Below are positions 11,447 to 22,879 of a stretch of DNA of 64,000 nucleotides, one piece after another. Position 1 is the stretch's first letter, and every line of letters starts with the position of its first letter. Source of the stretch: Takakia lepidozioides. Taxonomy: Eukaryota; Streptophyta; Takakiopsida; Takakiales; Takakiaceae. The position numbers and the translations under genes are program-made. Location: NCBI GenBank assembly GCA_030704615.1, contig CM060732.1:41771053-41835052 (forward strand). The letters run 5' to 3'. The notes beneath the pieces were generated by a model. The model did no database searches, was not told where the DNA came from, and was given only the letters and a program-made list of their open reading frames with translations.

Positions 11447-14400
11447 CTACTTACAAAGCTCAAGCATTACGTAGTAGGCAAGTAAAATGGGCAGAAAGAC
11501 AATTGTTTGAAATGACACCCTGCAAATCCAGCACCAACTCTGTCAGGGTTTCGCTGAAATCTTACAAATTGTTAATACCTTGGAAATGATCATCAAGTGG
11601 GAGAGTGTCATCGTGCCATGAGCTGGTCCTAGTGGAAGTGCATGAATCATCTCTCCATCGAGCTCTACATTAATATAGTATCCTGACATATGATTGTTTC
11701 TACGTATTGAACTTCATGGTACAGTTGAATGGAAATCTTAAAATGATAGAGAAGTTCAACGTACGCTGTACTGAAGATGTTGGCATGCAAGTTGTACTCC
11801 TTGGCCAACACGAAACAGATGAGTCCTTGTGGCAATGCGCCCTGTTGCGGAAGCAGGGTAAGGCCTAAGCATTCAAATGTATAGCAACTACCCACTTTTT
11901 ATAGCACCTGATCAACACAATTGAGCCTATGATATTCATTGGTCATTGAGACAGTTTGCAAGCATAACTTAGATATGAAGTCATTCGCTTCCGAATCGAG
12001 TACTTACATGTTGTTAATCATTTTGAACCATGATCTCGGAAGAAAATTTCAAGAAAATTTCAAGAAAATTTCGACAGTTTGATGTTTAAAGTTAAACAGA
12101 CCTGAACAATTGCGAAGCGCAAAGTCTCTCCACGAAGTCCGATCAATAGGGATGTCAGACCCATGGCCGTAGGTCCAATAATGAATCGCCAAAACGATCC
12201 AACGAGCGTATGCCATATTCCACATGATAGCAGCGTCTTCTCACCCGCCATGTGCAAGCCTGACAGGTAGTAGGAACAGTAGGCAGGTATGAGCCAAGCG
12301 TATGTACAGCCATTTCAACACCGATTTATTCAAGAGACAGCAGAGTTAAGATATATCTTTTAGATCTATGATACAATCAGCCGTACTTGAGAGATCGACT
12401 AAGAAGGGAAAACTGATCTCGAAAGTATGTCTTATGGTCCCAGCCTGTGACTGAAGTAATTGATGAAAGGCTATATACATGCTAAGGAATGTTGAGGAAA
12501 TCGTTGGGTCACGTTAAACCTCTCTCATTTTCCTTTCCTAACAAAGCGTATATTGGATGAGGACAGCAGACTGCTCTCGAGGAGTACTAATAGGAATGTA
12601 CAAGGGCGAGGCCCTTGTAGAGTATGTCGTGCCATTGTCATGCTCTAATATTGTAGTTTACCTAGATCAACTACGACTATACGTGTACAGGCTTTCAGAG
12701 GCGATACCGATTGTGTACATGCAAAGGCCAACGCCCATCCTGCTGATGATGTCGACAGAATTTCTCAGAATGACAGGATAGGCAAAACCCAACCTGCAAA
12801 ATTAAAGGATCCGAGAATGATTCATCAATTAGCCTGCCTATCGGCGCTGGTCGGTTACTAATAACAAAATGCTCACTGCTGCAGATAATAACGTCAGATA
12901 CTTTGTACTCCGGACATCTTTCCGGGTTAGTTTCTCACTATCCCCATCATATGCATTCACAATGTCAAGTTGGTGCCTGTGCGAGTGCACGACACATGCT
13001 TAATGAATGTATATCTCATTTGTACTCGCTCAAGGAAATGACGTAGCTTCCAACGTGGTTTCAGTTTGGTACGTACAACTCTTCCTATCTAGATACCTAG
13101 ATCGCATCTGGAACCGATATCCTTCGAAACGAGAGTCTTGTACCTGCTTGCAATGAGCGAATACGTGATACCCAGAAAGCTGCCATACAGCACGGGTAGT
13201 TGCATCATTTTCTTCATCACCTTTAAAGCCACTTGCTTTGGGAAATTTGTCTTCACTTCCGGGTACTCTCGACCCCTCCCTAGTGCAGAGTCGATCTCAG
13301 ATGCTTGAATATGGGCCTCCCCATCAGTGACGGACGTACCCCTGAATTTTTTCAACTGACTTGCTTGCGCTCGAGTTTCTGAGAACACATTTGGGTCCTT
13401 CTCCGCCTCTGATGAACCAATCGTCATTTGACAATTTCCTTCATCGGCTGATCCTGATGTAGCAAACAGTTGAGCATGTAAATGAGATGTAGAAATAGCT
13501 CTGGACTTACTTCACAGTTACATATCTATCATGTGTGTGAGTGACGTTGCGTCGTCTTTGAGTAGTTCGAATTTATGCCGAGTTTGAGATAACCAATTTA
13601 TGCATGATGTACCACATTGAGTCAACAAAAACATACTATGAGTTCAGTGATCTCGGTGAATAAGTACCAGAAATCCCCTGGATTTGAGGAAGTGAGGATT
13701 CCGTTCGATGTGATAATGTACAAGAATTGTGGAATTGGGCTTCCTCACTTGAGAATCTGCCAGCGGTTGCGACAACCGCATCAGCAGTGCTACCTTCGAC
13801 GCTCTTCACACCCTTTGAAACAAATGGCTTTACCTTTGCGGAGATATCAAGAAGAGCTTTGCGAGTTTCATAGAGGATTAGAATTACGTTGATCGACAGC
13901 ACATATCCAATGAAGAGAGTTGCAATTCCCTCAGTAGCACCAGTGTAGAGCGGCATTAGAATAGGTATACCAATAATGATATTGTTGGGCACAACTGCAA
14001 GCTGCAGGAGAGTGATCACCCAGTCGATGCTGTCATTTGTGAACCATGCCCACCCACAAAGCATAACTGGAAGACACAGATAGGCATTATTCAGCATAAA
14101 TGTCGATGAATGGATTGTATGTAAATATACAACTTAGAAAATGTCCGCAAGTTACAACGGGCTCAACATGGAAAGTCTGCGGTCTGGTAGTAGAAAAATA
14201 AGTCCTTGAGACAAATCTACTGATTTGCAATATTCGTGTTGTGATTCGAAAAATGTCTAGACTACAAACCAGAAGTTCTCGGAAGTTCAGGATTGGCAAT
14301 TGCCTCGATCCAGACATGGCTGGAAGAAGCGAACCACAGAATCGGCTAAGGGTCCCGATTATCCAGAAGATGTCAACTAAAAACGCTTCTGAGATGAGGA

Positions 14401-15350
14401 CAGAATATGATAATATCCAGGTGGGAAAGACATACAGAAGATGGACTCATAACCAACCACAATTTGCAGATCCATACGGCCGTGTTGCGAGGAAATAACT
14501 CTTAATAGGACAGGGAACTGCACTAGTTAGTGACCGAGAAGCAGAAAAGATAAGGGCAGCACTTGACTCGAGAAGAGAGAAGAGCGCTGAGAGAGGTTTT
14601 TAAAACGTACGCACAAGTTTTCTTCTGATCAGAAAACTATATATAGTAATATTCATGTTCAAATGATTCATCTTACCAGACCAAGTGCATATGCTTGCAG
14701 CTAGAGTACTGGTCTCTTGATGGATGCTGGTTAACCTTCTTACATAAGCCTACATGGTCACTTGCAATCTCGCAATATATATGACAAGGTTTGATTGGCT
14801 CTATGCTTTCATGATAAGGTCCTTGAACTAGAAGAAATCCTCAAAGAATTTCTACCTATGGTTAGGAAACGGTACATGTACTTTCCAAAAGAGCATGTGA
14901 ACTTGATTATGAAATCTACAGGTTCTTCTAAGATATGAATTCACATTTCCTTCGTTTCAAAAATAAGATAGTTAACAAGTTTAAAGATCCAACAAACCTC
15001 CTTTATCTGAAGTCGTGTCTCCCATCAAAGAGTCTAAGGAGATCACATGTATTGCGTGCAATCTATAAAGGAGTGTGTACATAGCTTGGGTCGAGCGTAC
15101 CCAGAATAAGAAAGATGGCAAGACTGTTTGCTACAATAAGACGCCAGTTCATTGTGTAGGGGTCGTTGAGGGCCTGTATCTGAAACAGAAGTGCAGGAAA
15201 AACGATATATGACGTGAAACTGTTGAGCCCCCGGCCTTGATCAGCAGTAACGATGTTCCACCATCTCAGCGACCCATATCCGAGGACTAACGCAACATAT
15301 AGTGGGAACACTGCACTGAGTACATGATAAAACTGCTCCAATGTCAACAT
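11447..15350 (-). CDS. PIN-type auxin efflux carrier, reduced central loop
   Basis: PIN-FORMED family transporter, which exports auxin across the plasma or ER membrane. Seven exons read on the minus strand: 15350-15101, 14066-13668, 13453-13144, 12793-about 12678, 12259-12102, 11841-11765 and 11519-11447. They join in one frame of 1383 bases (460 residues) ending in TAG. The start ATG opens MLTLEQFYHVLSAVFPLYVA, the classic PIN N-terminus with YHVL..V.PLYVA. The first carrier half is residues 1 to about 145 with the crossover motif VVPNNIIIGIPIL (108-120). A hydrophilic loop of about 150 residues (about 145-295) is much shorter than in long canonical PINs. The second half ends with ALPQG...KEYN (413-428) and LPILLAYY. 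Oddities: the usual NPNTY motif reads QLPVLY (301-306), a cysteine (420) replaces the usual proline after PQG, and the exon 4 donor (GTCGTA) is weak. Six other junctions are GT/AG. Family assignment is firm; subclass is not. Confidence 0.88.
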
Positions 15351-16038
15351 CTCAAGTGTCCTTCGAGAGTCCTTCCAGATACACAACAAATGAGCACGGG
15401 AAAGAATTTCTTGCCCCTCTCAAGTTGCAGTTGGCTTCCCCTCGATGAAGATGATATAGCGCTTCTACGAGAGTAAAGCACTCCAAATAAAATTTGTTTG
15501 TATTTATCGTGCCGTTAAAAAGCAGAGAATGCACCGCGTCAGCTCCCTTGAGTCCTCGAGTGCATTCCGAAATGCAGAACAGTGCACCGGCCAGTAGATT
15601 TTTTTAAATTTGTTTTTGGCATTTCTTTACGTAGATAATGCCCCTCGTGTGGTCGTTCCCAGATTTTGGGGCCAGTCCCCTCGGGTCAGGCCCTTAAATA
15701 CGGAATCCCCTCCACTCAGGGCATTTCCGTATGCGTAAAGCAATGCCAACAAATTTGTTTGTATTTATCGTGCCGTTAGAAAGCAGAATTCACCGCCTGG
15801 CTAATTCTACGCAAATCCTTTCCGATGCTGAACAGGTGGCATGGGATATCTGATTCACCCGAGGGAGCTGGTCCAACATGAGACAACCTCCTGACTTGGA
15901 TCTATTGTTCTACAGTTCCTCGTTCCTTAAACAGCTGCCTCCCTTTGGGGCCGATTCTCCCCGACTTCGACCACGCTGCAGTGGCGGTGAAATGTAGCCC
16001 TCGGAGTCCACGCTAGGGGCAGGGGGTATTTCAAGCTC
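15351..16038. promoter_or_regulatory. 5' flank of the PIN-like gene, with repeats
   Basis: Upstream region of the PIN-like gene, reading toward it on the minus strand. It carries a roughly 38-bp direct repeat (AAATTTGTTTGTATTTATCG...) at about 15490-15528 and 15751-15789, and a small foldback element between them. No clear core promoter was identified. Confidence 0.4.
15615..15750. mobile_element. Small foldback MITE, Mutator-like
   Basis: A 136-bp element with imperfect terminal inverted repeats: TTTGGCATTTCTTTACG on the left against GTTGGCATTGCTTTACG read inward from the right (15 of 17 match). It is flanked by 9-bp direct repeats AAATTTGTT (15606-15614 and 15751-15759). A 9-bp target duplication is typical of Mutator-like elements. 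The flanks are AT-rich and the right one also belongs to a longer 38-bp repeat, so chance or a local duplication is a real alternative. Confidence 0.5.
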
Positions 16039-16253
16039 AATATAAATTTGTACTCAAGCATTAAAGACAAGAAGACAAGAGGAGAAGATAGTGAAACAAA
16101 TCTAGATAAAAGCTCTATATGTATTTCTGTTTATAAAAAGGTCTTCATATAGTGAGTAATGTAACTTTTCCTATTTATGATATTAATGGTCATGACTAAT
16201 GACTAATGGTACTCCTAATATCTAGGATAGTACTAACACTTCATATCGTAACA
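16039..16253 (-). repeat. 3' LTR of the copia element
   Basis: About 214 bp, nearly identical to 19217-19430. On the minus strand it starts TGTTACGATATG directly after the purine-rich tract. The outer end has lost the expected TGATAAAT form (it reads TATAAATTTG), so the outer border is accurate only to a few bases. Confidence 0.92.
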
Positions 16254-16259
16254 CTCCCC

Positions 16260-19078
16260 CTAAAGTGTTACACTTAACATCTGCATACAGTATAAATATT
16301 TTTCTCTAGATACGCTCTTCGTAAGAAAATCTGCAGCCATTTCCACACCAGTACAATATTCTAATTTTAATTCTCCACTAAGTATTTTTTCTCTTATATA
16401 GTGGAATTGTATTTTAATATGTTTTGATCTCGAATGATATTTCGGATTCGCTGTTAACGCTATTGCGCTTTGATTATCGCACTTGATAATAGTAGCTGTT
16501 TGAGGTGCATGTCCCAAATCTGCCATTAACCTCTTAAGCCAAATGGCTTCTTTTGCCGCTAAAGTAGAGGCAATATACTCAGCCTCGGTTGGAATTTTTC
16601 TTCTAACCATTCTTTTACTTCAACTAATAATCCCTTAGGTTCATTGGTAAATATAAATAAATCATCTACATATAATGCTATAATTAGATAACTGTCCCCA
16701 TCTCTTTGATATAGACGTTACTATCTGCTGTACATTTTTGGAAATCAGTTTTTATTAAATATGAATCTATCTTCATGTACCGTGATCTAGACGCCTGTTT
16801 TAAACTGTAAATGGACTTATGCAGTTTACATACTAAATGTTCTTTTCCCTTTTTAATGAACCCTTCCGGCAGCAAGTGGTAGGACAATAGGAGGGGTGAC
16901 AGGTGTTTGAACTATAAAATATAAAGTCATTCACTCTCTCTTCAGTGTCTTCAATTTGATATGGTTTGACTCCTTCATTAAAGACTACGTCTCTACTCAC
17001 TTTTGCAGTCTTAGTTGGCTCATGGTAAAGTCTATAGGCTTTGGAATTCTCATCATATCCAGTTAAAATGCATTTAAGACTTTTATGGTCTAATTTGGTT
17101 ATGGTTTCATCCGGAATGTACATATAGGCTTCACTGCAAAAAATGCAAAGATCATGAGAAACTGTTGGCTTTCGGCCACTCCATTTTTCTTCAGGTGTCA
17201 TTCCATTCACTGCGTTTGTAGGCAAACGCTTTTGATTATATGTAGCCGTGGCAACAGCTTCTGCCCAAAAGATCTTTGAAAGTCCAGCAAATTTTATCAT
17301 ACAACGTGCGCTTTCTACCAGATTGCGGTTTTTCCTTTCCGCAACTCCATTTTGCTGTGGTGTATAACTGGCAGTCAGTTGTCGTGAAATACCATTATCT
17401 CTACAATAATCTTTAAACTTATTGGAAATATATTCCCCCCCACCATCTGTATGGAGAGTCTTTAGCTTCTTGGACGTATATACTTCAGCAAAGGTTCTAA
17501 AGATTTTAAAATATCCAAAAGTTTCACTCTTTAATTTGAGAAAATAGATTTTTGTCCATCTCGACGCATCATCTATAAATGTTAAAAAATAAATGTACCC
17601 ACGATGTGAGGGGATTGACATAGGACCACAAATATCGTTGTGAATCAATTCTAAGACTTGTTCAACTCTATGTCCTCCTTGTGAAGGAAATTTATTTCTA
17701 GTTTGTTTTCCATATAAGCAACTAGAACATAGATTAATATGAGGATTATGTGTTAAATTTATTCCATGCACATGTGGATGTGTGTGAAGCAATTTTAATT
17801 TCTTTATGCCTACATGCCCCAAGCGTAAGTGCCATAACTCAGAATCATTGACTATGGTATGTTGTATAGCATTTGCTTCAAATTATCTAGGGTATTTTGA
17901 CATACTGATTTACCAATTCTATAGAGTTTACCATCTTTGGGACAGATAGTAGCTATTTTCTTATGCTTTTTATCTATGACCATACAATGAATAGGGGAAA
18001 AAATAAAGTTGTATCCGGCATATGAGGCCTGACTAACATAAATTAAATTTTTCTTTAACCCAAGTACAAATAGCACATTATCAATTGACTTTTCATCTCC
18101 TGTGGATAGCATTATCTTAATGGTACCCCGACCATGAATGGGGTGGCTACAATTGTCGCATAAATACACTTGTTGTATAGGATCTAAACTGTGAAACGTG
18201 ATAAAAACATGCTCGGTTGGCTGTCGTGTGCTGTGAAGCACCCGAATCTATATACCAGGAATCTTCAGCAATTTCAGCAGATAATGAAGTTACAAATAAT
18301 TTGGTTTCTTGGGAAACTGAACTATTGGTATGACTATGACCATTTCTCCTTTCATCGGACATTTTCTTCCTACAATTTTGTATGTGGTGACCCTCCAATT
18401 TACAATAAAAACATCTCATAACTGATTTTCTTGGACCATTGGAAAAATTACGACCAGTATTAAAATTATGACCAGTATTGAAGCTAGGACCAGGGCGATT
18501 AAATATGGATTTTTTATTGAATTTAAATGGTGGTCTATTAAATTTTCTTTCGCCATACAAAGCTGAAGTGGATGTATCATGATCTTCATCACGTCTCCTA
18601 AGTTCCTCCTCTTGGAGTAATTTAATTGTATCATTCAGTGTACCAATATTGCCCATTTGGGCCATGACAATGCCCGCATATGATTTAGGCATGGATCCCA
18701 ATAAATTGGCTATTGCATCATTATCACTGACAACAGTACCAGCGGTGGCTAGTTCATCCATAAGGTTACAGAATTTTTGACATGGGTTTTAACACTATGT
18801 CCTTCAAGCATTTTGATATTACAGAATCTCCTTGTGAGGAGATTTTTACTAATAACATTAGTATCTTGATATTGTGAGGCTAATTTATTCCAGACCTTTG
18901 TGGAAGTCTTTAGGCTTTTGACATGAACTAATAAATTGTCTTTGACACAAAGTATTATATCGCCTCTAGTTTTGCGATCCTTTTTATTCCATGTGGGTTG
19001 ATTGGTTGGAGTAGCAGGTCTGGCTTCAGACCCATCTACTACTGACCAAACATCTTCCCTTGACATGTACATCTCCAT
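16260..19078 (-). pseudogene. Broken copia gag-pol polyprotein
   Basis: Pieces in order on the minus strand: gag (19078-18150, frameshift near 18760) with a CX2CX4HX4C zinc knuckle (CFYCKLEGHHIQNC near 18415-18375); protease with WYIDSGASQHTT near 18270; integrase (17822-16900) with an H..CSSC zinc region and DDE residues in HNDICGPM, HTDGGGEY and NGVAERKNR; reverse transcriptase represented only by PEGFIKKGKEHLVCKLHKS to LYVDDL (about 16880-16650); and RNase H (16610-16260) with KCDNQSAIALT and AADFLTK. The order PR-IN-RT-RH is diagnostic of copia. A deletion joins the integrase tail directly to the middle of RT, removing the segment with the first catalytic aspartate, and a second deletion removes sequence after YVDD. 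The copy cannot be autonomous. Confidence 0.92.
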
Positions 19079-19216
19079 CCTAGTTTTTCATACTTGATAG
19101 TTACTACCATCAAGCCTATCAACAAAATGATTTGTTGTAGACAACATTATGCTTTCTTGAAAATGTTGGTCTCCAAGAGTTATATTATAGGACTCAAGAA
19201 AGTAGCTCTGATACCA

Positions 19217-19430
19217 TGATAAATTTGTACTCAAGCATTAAAGACAAGAAGACAAGAGGAGAAGACATTGAAACAAATCTAGATAAAAGCTCTATGTGTC
19301 TTTCTGTTTATAAAAAGGTCTTCATATAGTGAGTAATGTAACTCTTCCTATTTATGATATTAATGGTCATGACTAATGACTAATGGTATTCCTAATATCT
19401 AGGATAGTACTAACACTTCATATCTTAACA
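19217..19430 (-). repeat. 5' LTR of the copia element
   Basis: 214 bp. On the minus strand it runs from TGTTAAGATATG to TTTATCA and is followed at once by the TGGTATCAGAGC primer-binding site. It matches 16039-16253 at nearly every position. Confidence 0.93.
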
Positions 19431-19554
19431 AATGGTTTCGGTCTCCCACTGTCATTTTCTTGCACAAACTTCAGGCTACGAGGAGAATGGCCCAGTCTAT
19501 TCTATTCTAGGATTGGGAATAAGTAGTTACTCACTCAGACTACTATGCACGTCT

Positions 19555-20165
19555 TCTTGCCTTTATTGTTTGTTGGTTTGTCTGTCTGTTCTTCTCTACA
19601 GTCCATTACTTACGCAAACTAGAGGGATGATCGAAAGAGAAAGTGGTGAACTCATACCCTCTCATCATCAGCACCAACTGCTGCCATTGAAACTTGTTTT
19701 TTTGGGGGTTCTTCAGCTTGTCCAAACCGGGCATGGATGCACCAGTGCAAGCACATGCATATGAAAGACCAGTAGGGCTTGGGCAGTGACATCAAGACTG
19801 GGTCCAGCCACATGGAAACAGGACCTAACCACCTTCTCAGGATGTGGTTAAGAGGAGACTTCTGCCTTTATTGTTTGTTGGTTTGTCTGTTTGTTCTTCT
19901 CTACACTCCATTACTTATGCAAACTAGAGGGATGATGGAAAGATATAAAGTGGTGAACTCATACCCTCTCATCATCAGCACCGACTGCTGCCATTGAAGC
20001 TTGTTTTTTTGGGGGGTCTTCAGCTTATCCAAACCGGGCATGGATGCACCAGTGCAAGCACAGGCATATGAAAGACCGTTGGGGCTTGGGCAGTGACATC
20101 AAGACTAGGTCCAACCACATAATCTAACTACCTTCTTAGGATGTGGTTGAGAGGAGACTTCTGCC
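19555..20165. repeat. Tandem duplication of about 305 bp
   Basis: Two adjacent copies (about 19555-19860 and 19861-20165) share the same order of phrases: CCTTTATTGTTTGTTGG, CATACCCTCTCATCATCAGC, CCGGGCATGGATGCACCAG, GTGACATCAAGACT and GAGGAGACTTCTGC. They differ by scattered substitutions and a few indels. Both lie directly outside the copia 5' LTR. No coding role is seen. Confidence 0.85.
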
Positions 20166-21180
20166 CATTCCAGGCAGAGGAGATTTGACCCTCCAAACCC
20201 ATCGGATTTTCTGTGTAAAACCTGAAATTTTCGACCAGTCTTACCCTACATACTCGCAGTTGGAAATTTGTAGGTTCTTTGGATTTAGCCTGTAGCAAAA
20301 ATGATAGTGAAGTTTTGGGCTGCCCATCCTTGACTCACCTTTGGCAAACCCTCCAAATGGCATTACAAAGGAGGTACAAGACAAACAACTCTGAAACCTC
20401 TGAAAATTTGTGAGAAGGTGGGTTATTTGGTGAAAAATGTTCTCCCAAAACTTTCCACTAAACCATTATACATCTAATTTCTAAAGTGAATTTCCCTGAA
20501 GTTTTGTGGGGACCAAGTTATGGGCCCTTTCAAAGTTTTCTACTTGATGAGGCCCTTTTTGTAGATGAGTTTTTTTTTTCAGCAAGAAAAAGCTTAGGGG
20601 TAGCTGTGACTTACCGTCTTCGACAGGTCAGCTTAGCCTCCAAATTTTGAAAGATGAGTGAACAGAGGTGCGGGGACTATCTGCATAGTATAAGATTACC
20701 CCCCTTCTTCTATGGTACCCATTTGCCTTTGAAGGTGAGCCTCCCTTTCACCAGTTGATATCCTACTGTCATTTTCTTGATTCATTTGATCTCCATGTTG
20801 TCAAGGTAGTCATTTGCCTGTCCAAAGGTAATCATGTGCATAGTCAGCACATCATCCAATATGTCTGCATTGCTTTCTTCCTTTCTTTCTTCAATATCTT
20901 CACACTCCCATTGGTCTTGCTCTGCTGCTTGCAAAAGACTAACCTACATCTCTTTTGTTATAGGACTTCCTCCCTTGCTCACTGTGATGGCCAATAGCTC
21001 GTCTTCTCCCTGTGATTGTAGCTCCTCTCCTGATTCACCACTATCCTTGGAGCTCAGGCAGAATTCTTCCCTTTGCCCAAAGAACACGGATGTCTTCAGG
21101 CTGCCCGCACAAAGGCCATTGATTATCTCCCTTTCCTCTCATTGCTTTTTGTTCAAAAATAGACTTCTTGCCCCCTGGGG
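20166..21180. other. Intergenic region, no gene seen
   Basis: Short open frames only, with no recognisable motif. Contains pyrimidine-rich stretches near 20870-20920. Confidence 0.45.
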
Positions 21181-21867
21181 TGAAATTTAGGGACGGACAA
21201 AATAAAATTGGATGATAAATTGTAAGCTAGACTTATAATTGGATGATAAATGGGATGAATAATTGGGTAGTTAGAATTGGAATTGGGAAGTTAGAATTGA
21301 GTTGTTGGAGAATTGGGAGATTCGGCTGAACACAGAGTAGTGATATAAAAAGGGTGAATATGAGAGAGAAGTTGTCATATTAGCAAGAGTGCCCAGGCCC
21401 TAGCACTACGAGGCTAGTTTGTCGTTTCCAATTCTTAGCAATAGAGATTTAGTAATTCTACAAATGAAAGTGATTCCAGAGACCTGTGAGAGAGAACGCT
21501 CTATATTATTCAATGATGTATGAAGGAGAGAGAAGTAAAGCAATTATTTTTATAAGAGTTGGATTAAATTTTATTATGAGGATTTGATTGATTGATTCTA
21601 CAAAGTAAATGAAGAGATGTTTCATATTAATTTGAAGGAGTGATATTGAGATTATTGAATAAGAAATTGTCTATGAAGAAGGAAAATTGAATAATTAATC
21701 GTGTTATTTATGTGATAACTTACTGAACGTTTATTGGGATTAATTGATCGTGACATAGTTGTTCCTTTGGGTTGTTTGTGTGAACGAATCTATAATATTA
21801 ATTGACTTTAGGAACCTGAGTCTGAATTAAATATTATTCTACATCTTTTTGGCACCGCTGCCGGGGA
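21181..21867 (+). mobile_element. Probable LTR plus primer-binding site, Ty3/gypsy Tat/Ogre-like remnant
   Basis: At 21849-21867 lies TTGGCACCGCTGCCGGGGA, close to the TTGGCGCCGTTGCCGGGGA primer-binding site that follows the 5' LTR in many plant Tat/Ogre-type gypsy elements. Just upstream, sequence ending in TCTACA could be the LTR end. The preceding about 660 bp contains a promoter-like TGATATAAAAAGGG at 21341-21354, as expected for an LTR. I cannot place the LTR start exactly and see no gag-pol downstream, so this is a non-autonomous or decayed element. Confidence 0.55.
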
Positions 21868-22879
21868 AAGGCCATTTGAGTGGGTTATTTTAGAACATTA
21901 TATTATTGGTAAAAAAAACGTTGGATCAAAAGAGAAACTGAATTATTAGATGTTTCTGGATGTTTATGAGGTTGCATGGTTGAAAGCTTGTGATGTTAGG
22001 GCTTTGAAAAAAAAAAAAAATGTTGGGGATTTTGTAATCTTAGACTTTTGTTTTTCTTTGGTTTTTATCAAATTTGGGTGAAAACAATTACATACCAATT
22101 AATAGTTTCGAGATGGAGCAATTTGTTTTCCTACAACCCCTAGTGAAGATAATCTTTTATAATTTTTATTAAAATTTCAAAGTTGTGGATTGCAGAATTT
22201 CAAAAGAAATTGTGGTCTTCATTAGTGAAAGGTTAGTAATCTTGCGCAGAAGGAAAACTCAAAGCTTTCGCGGTCTATATAAGCAAATTCTTGATGACAC
22301 CTATTGAGAACAGAATCTTTGCACATCGAATTGGTTATTTAGAATAGAAGGCATTTGATATTATCTGCGGTCTTCTTTTGGTAGTTAGCTTGGCTAGTTG
22401 TCACATAGAACCCTATTTTAACTAATTCTGGACTTTTGGCTTAAATCTGGACCAAACTTAATATATATTTGAATTAAAATTAATTCAAATATTAATAATA
22501 CCATGGTGTAATGTGTGTTTGTGAAATTACAAGTGATGTCATACGTGTTTCAAAATGTGACATATAAGATGTCCATTTGACATTGAAGTGTTTGTGAAGT
22601 TGCAGTACTGAACAATTCATTGAACGTCCACTGGGAAGTCGAATGATGTAATATTACATTATGTAATCACGATAAATAAATGTGTCGAATCGAACATGGG
22701 GTAGACTCATACTCTACCATACTCGATATAACTTGATAGTAATTTTGATTGAATCTTTATATTGATAAGCACAATATTAAGAGACAATGCCATTTGAATG
22801 ATGTTTTGGGTGTGAGAAATGCAGTAAAATATTAAAATAGCTTGAAACATTAGGAAGATGACCTACTTGGGTAGTAAAA
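21868..22879. other. AT-rich DNA, possibly the interior of a decayed LTR element
   Basis: Follows the Tat-like primer-binding site. No coding sequence or second LTR is seen. Contains a poly-A run near 22006-22020. Confidence 0.4.

Larger units (their letters stand above)
16039..19430 (-). mobile_element. Ty1/copia LTR retrotransposon, internally deleted
   Basis: A complete-ended copia element read on the minus strand: 5' LTR 19430-19217, primer-binding site TGGTATCAGAGC (the initiator-Met tRNA type) immediately after it at about 19216-19205, gag-pol remnant, purine tract AGGGGGAG at about 16261-16254, and 3' LTR 16253-16039. At 3.4 kb it is shorter than usual for copia because part of the reverse transcriptase has been deleted. 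The two LTRs differ at only a handful of positions, so the insertion appears fairly young although coding capacity is lost. I could not identify an exact target-site duplication. Confidence 0.93.
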
